A stretch of DNA of 64,000 nucleotides from Apoda limacodes (taxonomy: Eukaryota > Arthropoda > Insecta > Lepidoptera > Limacodidae): positions 30,487,381-30,551,380 of the forward strand of contig OX291551.1 of assembly GCA_946406115.1 (NCBI GenBank), read 5' to 3'. The translations under genes were made by a program, and so were the position numbers. Of this stretch, positions 23,051 through 33,804 are shown in pieces (positions within the stretch are counted from its first letter, which is position 1; each line of letters begins with the position of its first letter). The notes beneath the pieces were generated by a model. The model was not told the origin of the DNA. It did not search any database and worked only from the letters and a program-made list of their open reading frames with translations.

Positions 23051-25076
23051 TATTTTTACCTTCTTGTATATATTAACACTTGTATATATTATGATCCTGC
23101 TGGCAAAAGGGTGCTGGTACCGGTCGGCTCTATCCCTCCCACTCCACATCCTAGACTGCGAAGTCCTACACTACCTGCCCTATCTACTCCGTCTTACTGG
23201 TGTCTTGGGCAGAGGTAATGGGCACACATAGGAATGCCATGATATGGACGGGACTCACTCACTAAGGCGGACTAAAAACGTCGCATACCTTCCAGGGGGC
23301 CGTTCAAAAACCGACTGAGTCGAGTAGAGTTATGACTCGAACCGTTCATAAACTAACTGAGTTCCAACCCTAATCCGTTCAAAAACGCGTAGAGTTGTTA
23401 CCCTAGGGTTGGCTCAAGTGAACCGTACTCGACGCGGGTTCGTCGGAGTAGGCGGCCATATTTGATTAAAATGGTCAAAGCAATGTTTCCGTATTAAGAA
23501 AATTAGTAAATTATTTTGTTGTTTGTTTTTGTATTTAAGTATTTTTGTATAACTTTTGTATTTGGAGTTTTGGAGTTTTTAAGTATTTCCACTCCACTAC
23601 TAGGGTTCAGTTTTTTCTTAGAATCTTTAATGAATAACCCTAAATGCCTTAAATTTTAGCTGTTTAGAAATATTCCCATTTTCATTTTATTTTTTGTCAA
23701 CATAAAATCTAACAATAAAATAAACTGCGATTCAAGTGTTTAGAATGCAAACACAACGTTACAACTACAAAAAGGTAAACATTGTTAACATACTGATAAA
23801 TAAATAGTATTATAATATACTTAATAATAATGGTAAGTTTTATTAAAATACATGTATAATCAAAACAAAAGAATTCACCAAGTTCCCACCTAGTTTATGA
23901 AAACTTAATTCAAAAAAGCAAGAAGGAAATTATTAGTTTGTTCTCACTCAAAGTCAAAAAATAGCCTAAAACTTTATTTCAAATAAAGTTTATTATTAGC
24001 CTAAAACTTTTAATTTTTTTAAAATGAATGCCGTTCAAGTCTTACGTAAGCACAATAGGGGGTCGGGGGGAGGGTCTTTGCTTTGCTTATGTCGGTTGGG
24101 GGGTCTAAATGGTGATTACGTCAGCATTAGTTATTTAAGGTGAGTTTTATTGGCGGCATTTAGTGCTGTGACATCGCATTGGCATTGAAATCGTTCTGTT
24201 CACAATAACACATTTCACATAAACGTTCACATAAACAAACAAAATGGCCGTTCACTATTTGTCAGCGCATCCTCTACTCTACCTCCCGAGCATGTGCAGC
24301 TAATGCGTTGAAAGCGGTCCGGAGGTAACGTCATAGCCCATTCATTTTTGGTCAACAGAATGATCACATGTGCACATAGAAAGCATTGAGCGCATTCAAT
24401 GCGTGTAATGCTTGTCAGCAAAACGCCCCTTAACTTTTTTACCCATATGGCAACCCTCACATTGTTTATGTTTGAAAACGAAACGCATTTCCGGCGATTC
24501 CTGCAAATAACGTATACGTTTAGGTACTCGCTTAGAACCGAGTGGGAAAATTACCGCGCGCTATACACTTGTCTTAATTTCCTCCGTCAATCTACTATGT
24601 CGTTTCGGTACAATTAACGATTAGACGTATTGTAAGCAAAGCAAGTTAATGTTTGTGTTACCGTTGATCCAGCAAACACACAACATTGAGTAGCAAACAT
24701 CCAATATCATCGAAAACTTAGAATCATGGATTCGGGTGTCTTGGACTGAAGACTGTTTATTGGAATTTATTGGAAGTTTGTATTGTGCGTAATATTACTT
24801 AAGATTATAATATTTGTACCGTACTCTATGTTAAATACCGTTTCAATTAAGTTTATTGACATGAATATTAAGTGAAACGGAAAACCGAGAATACATTAAA
24901 AAAAGAAAAACCAGAATACATAAAAGGAGATGGATATAAAAATGTTAACGTAAGCACTGGGGTAAGAGCTTTGCTTACTTTTGCTGGGGGAGTAAATAAT
25001 TGTAATAAATCTGCTTACGTTATACTTGAATGGCCCCTGATAGCCAATAATAATATCTGATCGCAATAATTTTAAG
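23051..25076. other. Intronic, fragments of dispersed repeats only
   Basis: No gene is seen. At 23292 a GGGGGCCGTTCAAAAA word begins a stretch with repeated CCGTTCA-AAA motifs, resembling a PIF/Harbinger-type end, but no partner end was found. G-rich patches near 24055-24110 and 24945-25020 both contain CTTACG/ACGTAAGC and CTTTGCTTA and belong to one unclassified repeat family. Confidence 0.4.
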
Positions 25077-25268
25077 AAAATCAGCCAAGTGCGAGTCGGC
25101 CTCGCGCACGAAGGGTTCTGTACCATTATCTATAAAAACGGCAAAAAAAAACACGTTTGTTGTATGGGAGCCCTCTTAAATATTGACCCCCCTTGAATAA
25201 GACGGACGGACAGCGGAGTCGTAGTAATAGGGTCCCGTTTTTTACCCTTTCGGTACGGAACCCTGAAA
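25077..25268 (+). mobile_element. Lepidopteran AAGTGCGAGTCGG repeat, copy 1
   Basis: It begins with CAAGTGCGAGTCGGCCTCGC and GAAGGGTTCTGTACC, and ends with GGACAGCGGAGTCGTAGTAA, TAGGGTCCCGT and GGTACGGAACCCTGAAAA. This is a dispersed noncoding repeat I recognise from many lepidopteran genomes; its class (SINE or LINE 3' end) I cannot decide. Other copies or pieces are at about 26126, 34577, 36815, 37080, 37185 and 51421. Confidence 0.7.
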
Positions 25269-25388
25269 ATGAATGATAGCCAATAATAATATCTGATCTA
25301 ACGAATTTTAGCTAGCTATTGTATCTACTTATTTATGACCTTTACTAATTTTAGAAATTGATGTCTTTTAACATGTTTTTGCACGCAT

Positions 25389-25885
25389 TAATGCCTACGT
25401 TACTATCTATGTGCTGTTCATAACCTATACATTTTTATCGAGTTGATGCCTACGTAAATATCTGTGTGCTGTTCATAACCTATACCTTTATCGAGTTGAT
25501 GCCTACGTAACTATCTGTGTGCTGTTCATAACCTATACCTTTATCGAGTTGATGCCTACGTAACTATCTGTGTGCTGTTCATAACCTATACCTTTATCGA
25601 GTTGATGCCTACGTAACTATCTGTGTGCTGTTCATAACCTATACATTTATCGAGTTGATGCCTACGTAACTATCTGTGTGCTGTTCATAACCTATACCTT
25701 TATCGAGTTGATGCCTACGTAACTATCTGTGTGCTGTTCATAACCTATACCTTTATCGAGTTGATGCCTACGTAACTATCTGTGTGCTGTTCATAACCTA
25801 TACATTTATCGAGTTGATGCCTACGTAACTATCTATGTGCTGTTCATAACCTATACATTTATCGAGTTGATGCCTACGTAACTAT
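25389..25885. repeat. 53-bp minisatellite, about nine units
   Basis: The unit contains TTGATGCCTACGTAACTATC, TGTGTGCTGTTCATAACCTA and ATTTATCGAG, repeated at exact 53-base spacing (for example 25442, 25495, 25548). Units are nearly identical, differing mainly in TACCTTTAT versus TACATTTAT and TCTGTG versus TCTATG. The array is therefore young or recently homogenised. Confidence 0.95.
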
Positions 25886-25924
25886 CCAAACATTTTATGT
25901 TTTATAGTTCCAATACTTAACCAA

Positions 25925-26060
25925 GCGTTAGGGGGGGTCCATAAATTACTTGAGGTAATTTTGGCGAGTTTTCGACCCCCCTCCCCTTTGATGAGATGTC
26001 GTGAGATTTGGCTGAAACCCCACCCCCACTACCCTAATCTCACGTGGGATTTTTCAAAAT
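25925..26060. mobile_element. Unclassified dispersed repeat (GGTCCATAAATTAC type)
   Basis: A G-rich GGGGGGGTCCATAAATTAC on the left pairs loosely with C-rich ACCCCACCCCC and CTAATCTCACGTGGGATTTT on the right. A related piece with CCCCTCTACCCC and GTGAGATTGGGTGAGAT lies at about 27405-27460. Such runs are common in Lepidoptera, but no coding sequence is present. Confidence 0.45.
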
Positions 26061-26174
26061 GCGTATCGTTAGTGTAAATATATTAATCTGTGCTTTATTG
26101 CGTTGGATATATTTAAAATAAAAACCGGCCAACTACGAGTTTGGCTCGCGCACCTAGCATTCCATACAAACTTA

Positions 26175-26240
26175 TTAATCAAATCAAATCAAACAATGTT
26201 TATTCAAATAAGCCACTGAGAACACTTTTGGATCATTGAT
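26175..26240 (-). mobile_element. Short LINE 3'-end piece
   Basis: An AATCA pentamer run is followed by ACAATGTTTATTCAAATAAG and CCACTGAGAACACTTTTGG, which looks like the reversed 3' end of a LINE with a simple-repeat tail. It is noncoding. Confidence 0.45.
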
Positions 26241-26264
26241 GAATATAATGTAACATACATAACA

Positions 26265-26945
26265 TCACGCCTGCTTCCCAGAGGGGTAGGCAAAGACCAA
26301 AGACTGCCACTTGCTACGATCCTGGCATACCTCTCTTGCCTCATCTATACGCATCAATGCTTTCATACATTTCCTACGGTTCCGAGTACTCCTGACCTGG
26401 CCTTTTCTGAGAACGTACTCAATTTGATCTACATACGTTTGCCGAGGTCTACCTCTACTGACCCTACCAATTGCTTCAGATTCATAAATCTGTTTCTTGC
26501 ATCTATTTTCGTTCATTCTTTCAACATGACCAAACCACCTTAACATACCTTTCTCAATCTTTGTCACCACACTTTCTTTCACACCGCAACGCTCTCGTAT
26601 CACACTATTTTTTATCCTGTCATTTAGAGTCAAACCACACATACTGCTCAATGCTCTCATATCTACGGCATTAATTAAACTTTCGTGCTTCTTTGTGCAT
26701 ACCCAACATTCACTTCCATACATGAGTGTTGGAACCAGCACACCCTCATGTAGAGCCACACGTGCCATTTCCGACAATTTTTGAATGCTCATAAAGGTGT
26801 GCATCGCCCCATTTACCTGATTTCCCGCATTTACTCTTCTTTTAATGTCACCTTTACATCTTCCGTCTCAAGTAAACAAAGATCCTGAGTATACGAATTC
26901 TGGTACTTGTTCTACTTTCTTCCCTTCTACCTTTATAATGTAAAC
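26265..26945 (-). mobile_element. RTE-like LINE reverse transcriptase C-terminal fragment
   Basis: The minus strand encodes the tail of a LINE polyprotein. It starts with VEQVPEFVYSGSLFT, has one in-frame stop, and continues with DIKRRVNAGNQVNGAMH. A 179-residue open frame follows: VLVPTLMYGSECWV, MRALSSMCGL, GMLRWFGHVERM, GRVSRGRPRQTYVDQIE and GQVRSTRNRRKCMK. These motifs lie after the reverse transcriptase palm and are typical of RTE-like LINEs of insects, though the exact clade is my inference. The palm and endonuclease are missing. It lies about 0.7 kb inside the transporter intron from exon 1, in the same orientation as the gene. Confidence 0.85.
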
Positions 26946-27607
26946 AGTGTAAATTTCTGCAAAAAGAGCTGGCAAGAAGTTCTATTTGAAGTATTATATG
27001 TAGATAGTTCTTTCATCATAAGATCAAGTCTCCAGGCTTATGCCTTATTTATCAGTTTTTGGATTTTTTCTTTTTTTGTTGTACCTTGCTTTTTTCCAAA
27101 TAACATGATTCTAGGTCGACGAGAAGTACCCCATAGGTTTTGATTTATTCGGGTCACAATATGCGATAAAGATGATTGTATTTTAGGCATATTTTTTTAT
27201 TGCATTGACTTCGAAGCTTGATTTATTCAGAACTTTAAAGTGACCGTAGACGTATTTGATATTAACTTCAACTTGATACCCGCGTTCTTGAGTAAAGGGG
27301 TTTTATTATATAAGGTCGTATTATATATTATATTAATATTATTATCGAGTATGATTTGGCGATATTTAGCACAGTTTCAACACTGTTGCGAAAATAAAAT
27401 TACGTGATATTCGGCAAAATCCCCCTCTACCCCTCGTGAGATTGGGTGAGATACTGCTTTTTGTACTAGAACTGATCAGTAAAGTAAAAAAAGTAAAGCT
27501 AAAGTTTTATCACTTCATACAGTTTTATAATTTTTTCTGATATAAAAAGCTGCTGATCGTCAGGTCTGATTCATTTGAGTAATAGTGGTAAATAAAATGT
27601 AACTAAC

Positions 27608-28639
27608 AACAAGTGCGACTCCCCCGGCGCGGTGCTGCAGCGGCGGCGCGGGGCTCAGCGCGGCCGTCGTTAGGATGTAGCAGAGCGGGGGCAGCACGGC
27701 CAGCAGACAAACGGCCAGCGCTCGCGCCGGCAGCGGACGCAGCCAGACCCCCGCCAGGCACGCAGCGGGGGCGGCCAGCGCGCCCACGCACGCCGCTAGG
27801 TGGTACGCGGTCGCACCGTACGGCATGCAAGAGTACGATTGCACGGCCGGCAGCACACCGTTCGACAGCGCGTTCAGCAGAGTCATCAGTGCCAGTACGG
27901 TCGCCCAACGCGCGCTGGTCAGCGAAACCTGCTCAGCCGTCGCCTCCTCGTCTTTGGCGGCTGCGGCTGGCACTACGCGCTCCGACGCAAAGCGAGCGCT
28001 GTTGTGGATCGCGACGAAGCTGCACAAGCTCAACGCCGACAGCGCGGTCATCGCGACCAGGAACACGGTCGAGTCGAACAGCGGCGGCGGATACACAGGT
28101 ACCAGCGTGCCGTTAGCGTTGGGCCTGCACTCAGGCTCCCCACCGACGCCCTGCACGAGCGCGACCACGCTGGGCACGAACCCGCTCAGCCCCTCGCCAG
28201 CGAGGTACGTCGCGAGATACACGTCGCGGTAGTGTCGCAGATACGGGTAGAACAGCACGGAGCTGGTGCATCCGACGAGAGCCGCGAGCACCGTCAGCGC
28301 TAGAAACGCGACGGAGCGCTGTTGGCTCGCCACCAACACCGTCTTCTCGTAGAGGAACGCGTTAAGGAACAGCGCGAGGGTGCCGACGGTCAGCAGCCCG
28401 TAGATGTAATGCGCGTCAGAGCCGGCGGGCCGCAGCCGGCGCAGTGCCGCGTACGCGACTAGGCTCACGTTGGCACACTGGACCGCCACCGCCATCGCCG
28501 AACCGAGCGCCCAGCCCTCGGGAAGCCGCTGCACCAACAGCGGCAACTGCACGAACAGCCCGTTCACTCCGAGCCACGTGCCTAGCCCCCAGCACGCCAT
28601 CAGCACATCCAGTACGACCAGCCGACGCGAGTCCCACAT
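27608..28639 (-). CDS. Riboflavin transporter (SLC52A family), main coding exon
   Basis: SLC52A proteins are plasma-membrane carriers that bring riboflavin into cells for FMN and FAD synthesis. This exon encodes 344 residues and joins the exon at 7398-7607 in phase 0, making 413 residues against about 450-470 in vertebrates. Family landmarks are CWGLGTWLGVNGLFVQLPLL at the first helix, LPEGWALGSAM, SVAFLALTVLAALVGCTSSV, LAGEGLSGFVPSVVALVQG and the late SNGVLPAVQSYSC and AYHLAACVGALAAP. A variable acidic loop (AAAKDEEATAEQ) sits mid-protein, as in homologues. The donor is GTTAGT at 27607. I chose the ATG at 28639 (MWDSRRLVVLDVL, preceded by GAAA). The frame is open 24 codons further, but only from a TTG. 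The exon is far richer in GC than its surroundings, with strong GC3. Confidence 0.95.
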
Positions 28640-28990
28640 TTTCACCACTCCAGCTTTTTCGCCGTCCGCTAAACACGGCGCGCGCTCCTTCTCTTCGGTT
28701 AGCCTGGACAATTTAAACTAAATTAGGAGCAATGTAGGTCGCGAAACTTCTACTAACATTAAAGAACCCGTTTGAGAAACGTCGCAATCGTGATTGTGCG
28801 CTCGACGCTATTGGCGTGACCTCGCCAGGCGCCCTCCGAATAACTAATAAACATGTCGTGCGCGCCCTGGGTGCACGCGCCGCTCCCGACCACCGACTCA
28901 CTTAACCGCACGCGCACACTCACTCTCGAGACGCCTACTACTTGCATCTTGTCACATCAGATGAAATCATTAATCATTATATACAAAATA
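28640..28990 (-). promoter_or_regulatory. Likely 5' UTR and promoter side of the transporter gene
   Basis: A GC-rich patch at about 28790-28930 stands out in AT-rich flank and lies just upstream of the start codon. A TATATAA-like word is readable on the minus strand near 28976-28985. A weak acceptor (AATTGTCCAG) lies near 28704, so a noncoding first exon is possible. No transcription start can be fixed from the sequence alone. Confidence 0.3.
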
Positions 28991-29670
28991 ATAAGGCTAC
29001 TTGTCTTTAAAAATTACGAAGTAGAGTAGTCGTCGTTTCTTTGGTGTTTTTATGGCAAATAACTGAAAATAGTGAAAAATATTGAGGTTTTTCGGCTGTA
29101 CCCCTTGATTCCGAAATTTTTGTGAATTGCGAATATAGATTTCTACTATTTACATGGACCCTAACAAAGGAACTGAAGGAGCAACCTCGCCACAATTAAT
29201 GCTGATTGTGGCCACTTGTTGTGACTGATTGGCCGAATTAATTAATGCCCCACTCGGTGAGGAAATAAAGAGTTTTTTTATCTTGACTTTACATTTAAAG
29301 AATACAAAGTATCTGTAATTATAGCGTCTTAATAGTCTTGGCTAAGGAACTCTAAAAACCAATTTCCCCGTAGTTATTAAGATTTAATCTTTATGATTGT
29401 ATTTTTTATAAAGTTTTTTTATAGGTTTTTAAATTACTTTATAAAAAATACGCCCCTTATGTTTGCTACGTAGGTATTTTAATCTTTAATTACGTACATT
29501 AAATAAGTCTAAGCGACACCAACTTATTTGTCACGACAATGTTTCTTCAGTTACCAGTTAAAAAATAATTTACTTTATTAAAAATAAGACAATATTACAA
29601 AGAAGATATAAAATGATTACAATGATAGAATGAAGAAAAAAATAAAATATATGCCCCAATGCATCACGGA
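28991..29670. other. Intergenic, nothing recognised
   Basis: This is AT-rich upstream DNA of the transporter. Short open frames here carry no recognisable motif. Confidence 0.35.
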
Positions 29671-29675
29671 GCCAC

Positions 29676-29903
29676 AGCCACACAACTGTATCACAGCCAC
29701 ACAACTGTGTCACAGCCACACAACTGTGTCACAGCTACACAACTGTGTCACAGCTATACAACAGTGTCACAGCCACACAACTGTGCCACAGCTACACAAC
29801 TGTGTCACAGTCACACAACTGTGTCGCAGCCACACAACTGTGACACAGTTATACAACTGCGTCACAGCCACACAACTGTGTTACAGCTACACAATAGCTT
29901 TAG
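29676..29903. repeat. 19-bp palindromic minisatellite, twelve units
   Basis: Twelve units of the form CACAG-CCACACAA-CTGTGT occur at 19-base spacing. Each unit starts with CACAG and ends with its complement CTGTG, so every unit can fold into a small hairpin. All frames on the plus strand are open, giving HSHTT-like peptides, because the repeat lacks stops. Confidence 0.95.
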
Positions 29904-30094
29904 AGCAAATTTTTCTCAGTTTTCATTTTCCCATTGTTGTTGCAAATAAAATAAAATATTTCTAGAGACACAGTAATATAAATTATTAAGTTTGGATAAC
30001 TTCACCCCACACAACCGTGCGAAAGTCTATTTGTTTGTTTATTTATTTCCTAACCTAACGTTACATCGAGACAATTGCATAATTGAATTGTTTT

Positions 30095-30165
30095 TTAACC
30101 AACTTCAAAAAAAGGAGGTTATCAATTCGCCCCGTGTGTATGTTATAGACATACTAGTACATACT
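30095..30165 (-). mobile_element. Dispersed lepidopteran repeat end
   Basis: TTTTTTAACCAACTTCAAAA, AAAGGAGGTTATCAATTCG and CCCCGTGTGTATGTTA form the end of a repeat family I recognise in Lepidoptera. A copy in the other orientation is at about 35120-35240 (ACGGAGAAATCGGTGGACAT, CCTCCATTTTAAAAGTCGGT). Confidence 0.5.
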
Positions 30166-30177
30166 ATAGTCCATTTT

Positions 30178-30290
30178 TTTGCTTTATAAATTCTCCGTGT
30201 CGACTTTGGGTTATTATAAATTGTCCGTGTCGACTTTAGGTTATTATAAATTGTCCGTGTCGACTTTGGGTTATTATAGCTGTCCAGTCT
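30178..30290. repeat. 30-bp minisatellite, about 3.5 units
   Basis: The unit is TTATAAATTGTCCGTGTCGA followed by CTTTGGGTTA, with one TAGG variant. Confidence 0.9.
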
Positions 30291-30699
30291 GTTCATTAAA
30301 TTTCAAATATTTTTTTAATCAAATGGATTTTTAACACTTATGAATCGTTAAGAGAAATAAACAAGAATTTATTTTACAAACTATTTACAATTCTTGTTTG
30401 TTACCAGCATCTAATAGTTACTAACTGTTTGTAAAACTACACACTAAACATTTTTACTAAACATTATAGTGAATCAACTGATAAATACATACTTCGTATT
30501 GAAAACCCTAAATGAAGAGCTTTACAATAGTTAAATTCAAAAAAATCAAAACTCAAGTTATATTTTGTGAAGCGATAAAAGTCCTCAATTCTGTGACGGG
30601 ATTTAAATATAAGTAGTCACTCCAGAGAAAAATATATATATATACTAATCTCTAGTTCTATCTAATTCTATCTTCTAAACGAGTATCTCCACAAAGCAG
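30291..30699. other. AT-rich, no gene recognised
   Basis: There is a short inverted pair around 30365-30420 (ACAAGAATT ... AATTCTTGT). I see nothing else. Confidence 0.35.
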
Positions 30700-30728
30700 A
30701 CATATATATATATATATATATATATATA
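30700..30728. repeat. TA dinucleotide microsatellite
   Basis: About fourteen TA dinucleotides run up to the edge of the Tc1-like end described next. Confidence 0.95.
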
Positions 30729-30962
30729 GTCGTGGTCAACTAATTAGGGACACATAGTATTCAATATAATATGTACTTTTCAGTTTATGGTAATAATGAA
30801 AATCAAACAATAATTAACAAATTAATTATGTTTTGTTGTTCACTACTTCGTATTGTTTTTGGTGATATGAAATGAAGTCTATTTAGGTGAATGCAATGGA
30901 AATATAGCACTTTACACTGAAATACTACATTTTCATGCATGGCCATCTAATTAGGGAAAAAC
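30727..30962 (+). mobile_element. Tc1-like IR/DR-type left end
   Basis: AGTCGTGGTCAACTAATTAG opens the element right after the TA run. A second, directly repeated version (GGCCATCTAATTAGGGA) lies 207 bases inside. Paired direct repeats within one long terminal repeat are the layout of the IR/DR group of Tc1-like elements. I see no transposase and no right end; other remnants start soon after. Confidence 0.45.
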
Positions 30963-31124
30963 AGTTTGTGTTCTACTTTCAAAACTAAAAATTATTTTTT
31001 TGGTGCTTTATCAGAATTAGTACGTTTTGTCACGAGTAACAAATTTTTGGATGAAAAATGTGTGAAAATCATTATGATCGCCAATGGTCATTTCGGAGGA
31101 TAACGGATCCTCTTAATTCAAGGG

Positions 31125-31400
31125 TCTTCAACCCGCGGCCCGCCAACAACACTCTCTATAACGACTACAATTAAGTAATAAAAAATACCGAATTTCCCCA
31201 AAATCAGTGATCATGCATTGAAAACAATATCACTTTTTGGATCCACATATACCTACATGTAAGCAGCTATTTTCACGCATGAAAAACGTGAAATCCAAAA
31301 CGAGGACCTGAATCACCGATGTTCACCTTGAGAACAGCAATATTAAACCAGATGTTGATAAACTGGTTAAAAATAAGCAGTGTCAGACATTGACCAATTG
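31125..31400 (+). pseudogene. hAT transposase C-terminal remnant
   Basis: With frameshifts and a stop, the plus strand reads SLFGSTYTYM, then LFSRMKNVKSKTRT and ITDVHLENSNIKPDVDKLV. This is the dimerisation end of hAT transposases of the GTF2IRD2/ZBED type. The left edge (GGGTCTTCAACCCGCGGCCC) looks like hAT terminal DNA, so most of the gene has been deleted. It resembles the larger hAT copy at 57207-58831 in family but is not identical. Confidence 0.7.
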
Positions 31401-31844
31401 CATTGTAGTCATGGGCTAAGTAACTCCGGACAAAGATTGAATATGTCACATATCATTCCGATTAAAGATACATATCCGCTTCGCATATCCATATCCGCTT
31501 AATATATCCGCGGAAATATTATAACCCTCGTTTGTTGATAGATACTTTTTGATATCCCTTAATACTTGATAGGCTTAGGACTATCAATCAAATAGTTATG
31601 AATAAACATATTTGATTGTCGTATTTAAAAATGAAATAGTATGTACAATGATTATGTGTAACAATTTACATTTTTTTTTTTTTTGGTTTTCTTTATTCCT
31701 TTTTTATTATATGAGTTGTGATAGGTATGAATCGGGCTTCGTTTGACTAGTCATTTCTTAGGTTAGGATACAATTTCAGACTATGACTGTAACATTTATA
31801 AACTATTTTTTTTATTCACAAGACGCAATTTTAACTCAAAAATT
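31401..31844. other. AT-rich, no gene recognised
   Basis: It contains a short TCCGCTTCGCATATCCATAT tandem and a poly(T) run at about 31671-31684. Nothing else is identifiable. Confidence 0.35.
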
Positions 31845-33728
31845 TGTGACTTTGATGTGAAAACGGGAAATTGGACCGTTAAACGTTTGAAAATGTATTT
31901 TAAAGTGAACAACATTAAAAGCGAACTGTGGCTGCCTACGTTGATTGCGGTAATAGGTGACGAGGCTTACGAATTGTTAAGCAATTTTATAAGTCCTTCT
32001 AAACCGGAGGAAAAACAATACAATGAGGTAGTGGCAGTACTTCGAGAACATTTCTAGAACTATTTCGTACAACCAAAGCGTTCCGTAATGGCGGAACGAT
32101 ATTATTTTCGTCAGAGACGGCAGAATCAAGTTGAAAATGTGTTAATGTACATATCTGAACTAAAAAAAACTATGTAAGTACTGTGAATTTGGTGCGGTGC
32201 TGGAACATAATCAGTGGTCAGTGACGTCATCCGTCAACGATTGTTTGCGAAAGAAAATTTAAATTTTGCAACGGCATCGAAGTTGGCTTATGCGATGGAG
32301 GCGGTGGAGCAGAAGGGCGCGGGTGGCGCCGCACACTGGAACGAAAATCGACTTTCAAAGACATAGGAATTGATTTTTTAACTATAGTTTTTTGCGCTTG
32401 ATATAGCTTCTGTTTACAATTATTATGTTTAAATAAAACATGTATGTTCATTTGGCATGAAAACAAACAACTTATAATTTTTTTACGAAAAATTTGTATG
32501 AAGCTGGTACGAAAAATCAGGATATCTTTGGAATCGCAATATCCTTGGAGATGGTTGAAGTACTAATTATTTGTGATTTTTTGACATACTTTTTATAACG
32601 CGAACTGCTGCGTTTTTTTTTTTTTTTTTTTGAAAAAATGTTTTTTTTTTGCCTAGTTTAAGTACTAAATGTAATAAATACTTATTGTGTGAGGGTAAGT
32701 CACTTGTATATTCATATTTATGAAAGTAAAAAGGTAATAAAAAAACAATCTTTTTAATCGATGATTTTAATAAACAAAAGTGTTGAAATAAACAAAAAAA
32801 AACCACAGCATTTCGCGTTATAAAAAGTATGTCAAAAAATCACAAATAATTAGTACTACTACCATCTCCAAGGATATTACGGTTTTCCTTGCGGTTCCAG
32901 AGATATCCGGATTTTTCGTACCAGCTCCATACAAATTTTTCGTAAAAAAATTATAAGTGGTTTGTTTTCATGCCAAATGAACATACATGTTTTATTTAAA
33001 CATAATAATAGTAAACAGAAGCCATATCAAGCGCAAAAAACGATAATTAATAAAGTCAATTCCTATGTCTTTGAAAGTCGATTTTCGTTCCAGTGTGCGC
33101 CGGGGCGGGCTCGGCGTCGGCGGCCGGGGCGAGTGCCGTGCACGCGGAACGCCCGGGGACGGATGTCTGTAATCAGTGCCTCTCAGCAGTCGGAGATCCC
33201 ACTACCGGCACTAGAGGACCCAACCCCACAAATAAGTCGGCGGTGTCCATCGGGTAAGATATTAAGTAGAGGAGATAATCCATCACAGACAGTAGGAAAG
33301 CCGGTATTGATGGAGGGTTCTGATACGTTGAGTTCTTCTACAGGAGCACTCCCTGAAATAGCCGTTACGTCAACCCAGTCGCCTGGGAAACTGACCCCGT
33401 CCCCCCCCCAGTACGACTGTGTAGAATTAACAATAATCCCAACTATAAAGTTTGAGTTTTGTTTAATTTTTAATGTTTTTTATCATCTTATTTTAGTTTT
33501 ATTTACTCAATTAACTTCAACCATTGTATGGATGAACTAACTTGTTTTTGAAATTTACTATCAGTTATTACTAATATTAGATTGTAAGGTACTTAATGTT
33601 AATTAAAGAAATAGTTTTAGCTAAAAGGGGAGAGTTGTAATGTCGGTAGATATGAATATCATTAGGTGACTCAGTTCTGTATTAAATTATTAGAACAACT
33701 GTTCGTGTTTTCTTCAGATACCTATACA
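31845..33728 (+). mobile_element. Deleted Ty3/gypsy-like LTR retrotransposon
   Basis: The left part encodes a gag of gypsy type: LKMYFKVNNIKSELWLPTL, GDEAYELLSNF, SVMAERYYFRQRRQ and VIRQRLFAKENLNFATASK. It has frame breaks and a stop. The right part goes from the end of gag straight into a proline-rich tail like the end of pol. It reaches a polypurine tract (CTAAAAGGGGAGAG) at about 33621-33634 and an LTR-like TGTAATGTCGG at 33636 that may end at CA near 33728. Protease, reverse transcriptase and integrase are missing. A 766-bp foldback element (32332-33097) is inserted in gag, and the gag frame resumes immediately after it. I describe this only as a broken element. Confidence 0.75.
32332..33097. 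mobile_element. 766-bp foldback element with ~280-bp inverted repeats
   Basis: The element begins CACACTGGAACGAAAATCG and ends with its reverse complement. The left arm runs to about 32612 and the right arm starts at about 32806, with about 195 AT-rich bases between. The arms match closely except for scattered substitutions and small gaps. CGCCG stands at 32327-32331 and again at 33098-33102, consistent with a 5-bp target-site duplication. No transposase is encoded, so this is a nonautonomous foldback or long-TIR MITE. Open frames on either side simply read through its arms. Confidence 0.9.
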
Positions 33729-33804
33729 CGTTTCTGATAAAAAAAAGCGTGAGTAAATACTTCGATAAATTAACATTAAAAAAATGACAAACTTTTTGTG
33801 CAAA

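Larger units (their letters stand above)
7608..27607 (-). other. 20-kb intron of the riboflavin transporter
   Basis: The intron starts with the donor GTTAGT (reading down from 27607) and ends with the acceptor at 7608. Joining the exons in phase 0 restores a continuous membrane protein with no gap relative to the family. The intron holds the repeats listed separately. I found no sign of a host gene nested inside it. Confidence 0.85.

Noticed and set aside
25077..25268. A tRNA-derived SINE with an internal polymerase III promoter
   Set aside because: GGGTTCCGTACC only loosely resembles a B box and no A box or cloverleaf could be drawn, so I left the repeat unclassified.
27560..27607. The in-frame end of the transporter at 27560 (SYILFTTITQMNQT) as the real C-terminus
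   Set aside because: It lacks the last two conserved helices, which are found in phase at 7398-7607 behind an acceptor; the reading past 27607 is intron.
28640..28711. An upstream start for the transporter giving 24 extra residues
   Set aside because: The upstream codon is TTG, not ATG; the ATG at 28639 has a good context and fits family starts.
29630..29965. Two overlapping frames rich in His/Thr/Val as a repeat protein
   Set aside because: They arise from the 19-bp minisatellite, which lacks stops in all plus-strand frames.
30049..30062. Telomeric CCTAA repeats
   Set aside because: Only two units; too short to be telomeric DNA.
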